Assembly: GCA_003008705.1 (NCBI GenBank)
Contig: PDUO01000008.1
Location: forward strand, 868,001-932,000
Source: Pezicula radicicola
Lineage: Eukaryota; Ascomycota; Leotiomycetes; Helotiales; Dermateaceae
Direction: 5' to 3'
DNA: 64,000 bases
The notes under the pieces are model-generated. The model saw only the letters and a list, made by a program, of their open reading frames with translations. It ran no database searches and had not been told where the DNA came from. The position numbers were made by a program, and so were the translations under genes. This document shows, in pieces, positions 59,869 to 64,000 of the stretch (its first letter is position 1; each line of letters starts with the position of its first letter).

Positions 59869-62800
59869 GGATCCCAATTTCGTTTTGCATCAAATTGTCT
59901 CGGACTCTGTCTATGGTTTCTTTTGCAAAAACCAATTGCAGAATCTTGCCACGGCTGTTACACGATGCGTTCCTACTAAAGCAAAAAAAAAAAAAACATT
60001 TCCGAGGCTATTTCAAGGTTAAGCACCTCGATAGGTCATATACAGCCCTGCGCTGTCAGGATCTGTGTGGAGATCAACATTTTGCCAGGGCCCGTTCCTG
60101 CAAGCAACCTCAAAAAAGATCAGATTAGTGATTGTCTATTGGCGCCTCATCTCTCCTAGGCCCTGGCTGCGTTTGCGTGCGGTGCTACTTTGCTTTTCTA
60201 TCAGTTATCACGCATGGTAGATAAAGTGCTCGGAAGTTTTAGCCGCGCATACACTACCCTTGTCATCATCTGGACAACTCCCACACTTTCTCTGCAATTG
60301 GATAAAGTAGCTAACAACCCCATCTGTTCTCTGGAATTTGGGGCTCCGAATTCATCTTTCACTCTCAGACATTGTCCTTCACATTACCAAGGACAACGCT
60401 ATCCGTCCCGCCCCCCGCAGATGTCACCTAAAAGCGCCCGGAGAGCTCTCCAAAGCAGTTTCGTTTCCCAGATCCCAGGGTCGAAGAGAGCCTGTCAACC
60501 AGATAATGACAGTAGTGTTCAAATTGCCAGATGCCTGTATCCCTAGGGACCTCTCCCCCGGAATCCGGAAAGATCCAACGTCACAATATCAATGTCAGCC
60601 TTGTCTCTTCCCGCAATGGGGATTCTTTCAAACATCAAAGCAATACGCTACTTCTGGTCGAGAATCAACACAGAGTTTCATCGCGCTCAGAAATACGACA
60701 AAATCGACAGTGTTTTTCAGAGGAAGTAATAAGTGGAAATTGGAGGTTCTTTCAACCTTCCTGTGAAGCCCCGTCCGCCAGCGCATCTACTCCGACTGCC
60801 CCTCGCATTATTGAAGCCTCATCGCACCACTTTAAGGCCATGACGTGCTGCGGATCCGTATCATTGGGAATTCGTTAATCTGGAGAAGCGCCTTCAAAAG
60901 CAGCAAGCAGCATACAGCATGTCAGACGAAAAGTGACAACTCCCTTTTCTATTTTGCATTTCCGGGTTACGCTCTGAATAAATAAATGAAACGGCAAATC
61001 TCCCACCTTACAGATTTTCCTTTGCTTGAAAGGTCTAGAAGGTCTGGAATAGTCCGCAAATAGCAAATACTTGTTGGTTTGGCCGCGAACTGCTCCATTC
61101 ACACACGACGTGCATCCCGCATGTCCCAAGCTATGAGTGATACAGTGATGCAGCCTCTCATTGGATTGTGCCTAGTGGAGGCTGTATCGAGGACCACCTC
61201 CAGTATTCGACTGTTAACAATAACATTTGGATATTGCAATATTTCAACTTGAAGTCTCTCCTACGCAAAGACGTGAGATTAGAAATTTATTCTTTGCGTT
61301 GCGTCAACATCGTTGTTTATCCAAAATTCGGGATTTCAATCTCGTGCTCTTGGGTACAATGCATTTTCGCTTCACACCACGTCCTATTTGGATAAATTCA
61401 CAAACGCTAATATCTTGGAACCGACAGGACGATGATTGTACAACTTTTTTATTAACCAGGAGAAGGCAACTCTGCCACAATGAGGATACGTAGAACGTTG
61501 AAGCGTCCAATTGGCCTCAACTCAGATTGAGAAGCCCTGCCGCACTCTCAGCTGTTTGAAGAAACCTCCGAAGAGTGTGACCTGGGGGCTGCAGACTGCA
61601 CTCTGCACTCTGCACTCTGCAGATGCAAACCGTCGAGTAGTGCGGTGAGCAGCGCAGTCGTAAGACCTGCCGTCGAATAGCGGGAGAAGCTGCAGTACTT
61701 ACAAGAAAATTAATTGGACATCACCATATTTTGTATATGAGGCAACACAGTTTGGCGTTGGTAGAACTTGTTGTCGGCCCTCATGTGCAACAGGTTTGAC
61801 CGCTTCCCCTCATCACAAGCGTCACCGACTCACCATACAGTACTCGTAACTACGTGCCAAGATTTGTCCCAAGGTTCATGGTCTTGAAGAAAAAGAAGTA
61901 AACTAGGATATTCCTTATCTTTTCCATACCAAGCAAGCAAATACGAATTATCGTACGACTTCCACGGTCTCTTCATCGGCTCGTCAGCCGTGGCTTCCTT
62001 CAAGTCAGAGAAACCGCGAGGAGAATCAGAGATCGTCGGCCTTTGGTGGCCATGTGCTCGCCTTTTTATCTGTGCGCCGCCTGTCATAAAACGGCGTTGT
62101 CGAATCCCCGCTTCAGGACTCTTTGCAAAACTGCTCTCTACGCATTGAAGTCTGACTGCTACTGGGGTACTCCCGAGTTTGGGCATCAATTCTGATGATA
62201 TCGTGTCTTATCTGGGCGAGGGGATTGGGGATAATCTTGAGCAGTTTGTATCATGAAGTGCTCACATGACGCCCGTAAAGTTTTGATGACACGATGACAC
62301 GGCATCAGGATTATCATCCATTATTATCCTACCTTTATTATTGCACTTATAGGGTTACGGTACAGCGATCGACCCGTCAAGAGCGGTGAGGACTCGGGAC
62401 TGAGGACTTATTCGCAGTGGTAGTTCGGAGCTGTCGGAATATCTGTCATAGCGCATTAGTTTTACGTTGAACAAATTTTGAAGGTGGCGCTTGATTGGTT
62501 ACCTGACCGCGACTCGACTGACTAATAACTTTAGTCGACACCACGAGTACGGTAGAGTACGTACGAAGTACGACATTTGAAATTCGAGATGATACCGTCG
62601 TGATGCCGTTGTTAAGATCTCGCCGTCGGCAAGAGTCGGCGAAGCTTCGGTAATTCAATAAAAAGATCTCCATACCTCTCTTCCGTTGGGTCTTTTCCTT
62701 TCCTTTGAGTTTAAGGGGAGGTCTTGGAAGTTGGAGTTGAAAATTGGATGAAAGCCCTTGATTGGGACCTTTACAACAATCATAGAGCCTGCGGCACAAC

Positions 62801-64000
62801 TAATGTCATGCGCTCCCCAAAAGAGAATTCGGGATAAAAAAATGTGTTTGAGTTTCAGATGTGTAGCTATGGCGCACTGGCGTCGTCTATCAGATCCCCT
62901 TCCAAAAAGTCTTCTCTTGACTGCCTTTTTGATATGTGGCGTAGAGCGAAATCAGCCATACCCTCCACCTCCACCGCCTATCACCATGACTCGAGAAGAA
63001 GCTATCCAAGTTTTGTTGGAGGGGTCATTTGGGTCCCAACTATTGCAAGTCAGGCACAAAGGGCTGACAACCATGTCAAATTGTCAACCAACCATCCGTT
63101 GAAAGAACTTCTGGAAAGGGCACGGCCCTTACCGACCAGCGGTGGCGGTGACCATGAGCCTTCAAGTACAGTGACACCGTCGAGCACTACTATTACTGAA
63201 TTACTTCAGCTTTCCAACATATAGTAGGGGATTATTGGATTTTAAATTACATGGGAGCCGAAGTACACACGTGTTTGAACCTCTCGTTAGATGCAAACAA
63301 TGAAGCATAGCAGGTTGCGCAACCTGCAGCTGTATGTTAATAATAAGTAATACGTACATCGAGATCTCCTTCTCTTGCCTCACACTATTCTGAATCCCTG
63401 ATGGATTTTCACGAGGGGCAACGTTCCAAAGTGGTCCGAACTACTGTGTAGATCGCTTATAGTTCTCTCCAAGTATGATACTTGAGTACCAATACAATCC
63501 CTCCCTTAAGGCCCAAGCCAAGGAAACAACTGGGAAAATACAGAGTGTTAGACTGTTTTTATCCTCCGTCATCATATTTTCCATCTCCTTAAGCCGAGCT
63601 TGTCATGTTCCGACGGCTTAAATGGCGTTCCTGTTCAGGTTGATCTAGCGAGGCTACTTGAAGACGGCGGACGATACCACGACCTCGGAGTCGGTTCCTT
63701 GGAGATCTTACCTCGAGCTTTGACGTTCACTAGGAAAGGGCCTGCAATAATCTCAACCCTTTGCACCCAAGGAGGGTGCAATTATTAGACAGGTAATAAA
63801 GGCCGCAAAAATAGTTTGCTTATGATAGCTGTTCGCCGTATGAATGGGTGCCTGAAGGCCTGAACAGGCAAATTATCTCTTTCAACTGTCGGTCAAAGTC
63901 TCCTTTAGAGGCGCAGGCCCGACGGCGAGGCTCATGTGACACTTTTGAGAGACAATAGCATGATTCATGTTCGGATTGCGGAGTTACAGACGGTGCTGTT
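59869..64000. other. Gene-poor right end of the window
   Basis: No exon chain I can support in 4.1 kb. It includes an A-run near 59983-59997 downstream of the Rrn10-like gene, a tandem repeat at 61597-61622 and scattered frames. The minus-strand peptide at 61830-61975 (KRPWKSYDNSYLLAWYGKD) and the plus-strand frame at 62844-63224 are unassigned. A gene running off the right end is possible but not visible. Confidence 0.4.
61597..61622. repeat. Tandem repeat of a 7-bp unit (ACTCTGC)
   Basis: Three to four head-to-tail copies of actctgc. Confidence 0.8.

Noticed and set aside
61830..62189. Minus-strand 119-codon frame
   Set aside because: Tryptophan/tyrosine-rich C-terminus looks protein-like, but the frame lacks a proper start or recognisable family, so it is only mentioned in the interval entry.

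Overview
The window looks like nuclear DNA of a filamentous ascomycete (Pezizomycotina; Leotiomycetes is my guess from gene content, not proven). Evidence: genes on both strands are split by 50-85 nt introns with GTAAGT/GTATGT-type donors and CAG/TAG acceptors; each gene is monocistronic; lineage-typical fungal families are present (Pth11-like rhodopsin-domain proteins, bZIP-DUF3425 regulator, ATG5, a HeLo-like/ZZ protein). I rebuilt exon chains by hand; where I call a gene intact, exon lengths sum to a multiple of three with one uninterrupted reading frame.

Layout. 1-5.2 kb: a secreted class-3 lipase/feruloyl-esterase-like gene (-), a 792-bp inverted-repeat element, and an ABHD12-like hydrolase (-) with a one-base frameshift. 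5.2-10.4 kb: gene desert. 10.4-20.4 kb: dense housekeeping/regulatory block: ERCC6L2-like SNF2 ATPase (-), bZIP-DUF3425 factor (-), Pus9-type pseudouridine synthase (-), hotdog thioesterase (+). 21-26.4 kb: two MFS transporters (+), one of the Dal5/ACS type and one of the hexose type. 27.5-28.7 kb: ATG5 (-). 29-33.9 kb: gene-poor with decayed fragments. 33.9-38.1 kb: an orphan seven-helix membrane protein (+) and a Kv-beta-like aldo/keto reductase (+). 39-40.3 kb: a broken membrane-protein gene; followed at 40.5-40.8 kb by hairpins and five CACGTG boxes. 43.2-48.2 kb: a rhodopsin-domain::L-fucose-permease-type fusion gene (+) convergent with a second, stand-alone rhodopsin-domain gene (-). 51.4-54.2 kb: a HeLo-like / ZZ-finger protein (+), a possible self/non-self or cell-death component. 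55-59.9 kb: serine beta-lactamase-like protein (-), ERCC8/CSA-type WD40 protein (-), and an Rrn10-like Pol I factor subunit (+) sharing a 255-bp promoter with ERCC8. 59.9-64 kb: no convincing gene.

How they fit together: there is no biosynthetic cluster. Two genes belong to DNA-repair families (ERCC6L2-like, ERCC8-like), two to RNA biology (Pus9, Rrn10), one to autophagy (ATG5), and several are membrane sensors or transporters. The most unusual items are the sensor-transporter fusion at 43156-45902 and the HeLo-like/ZZ protein at 51397-54174.
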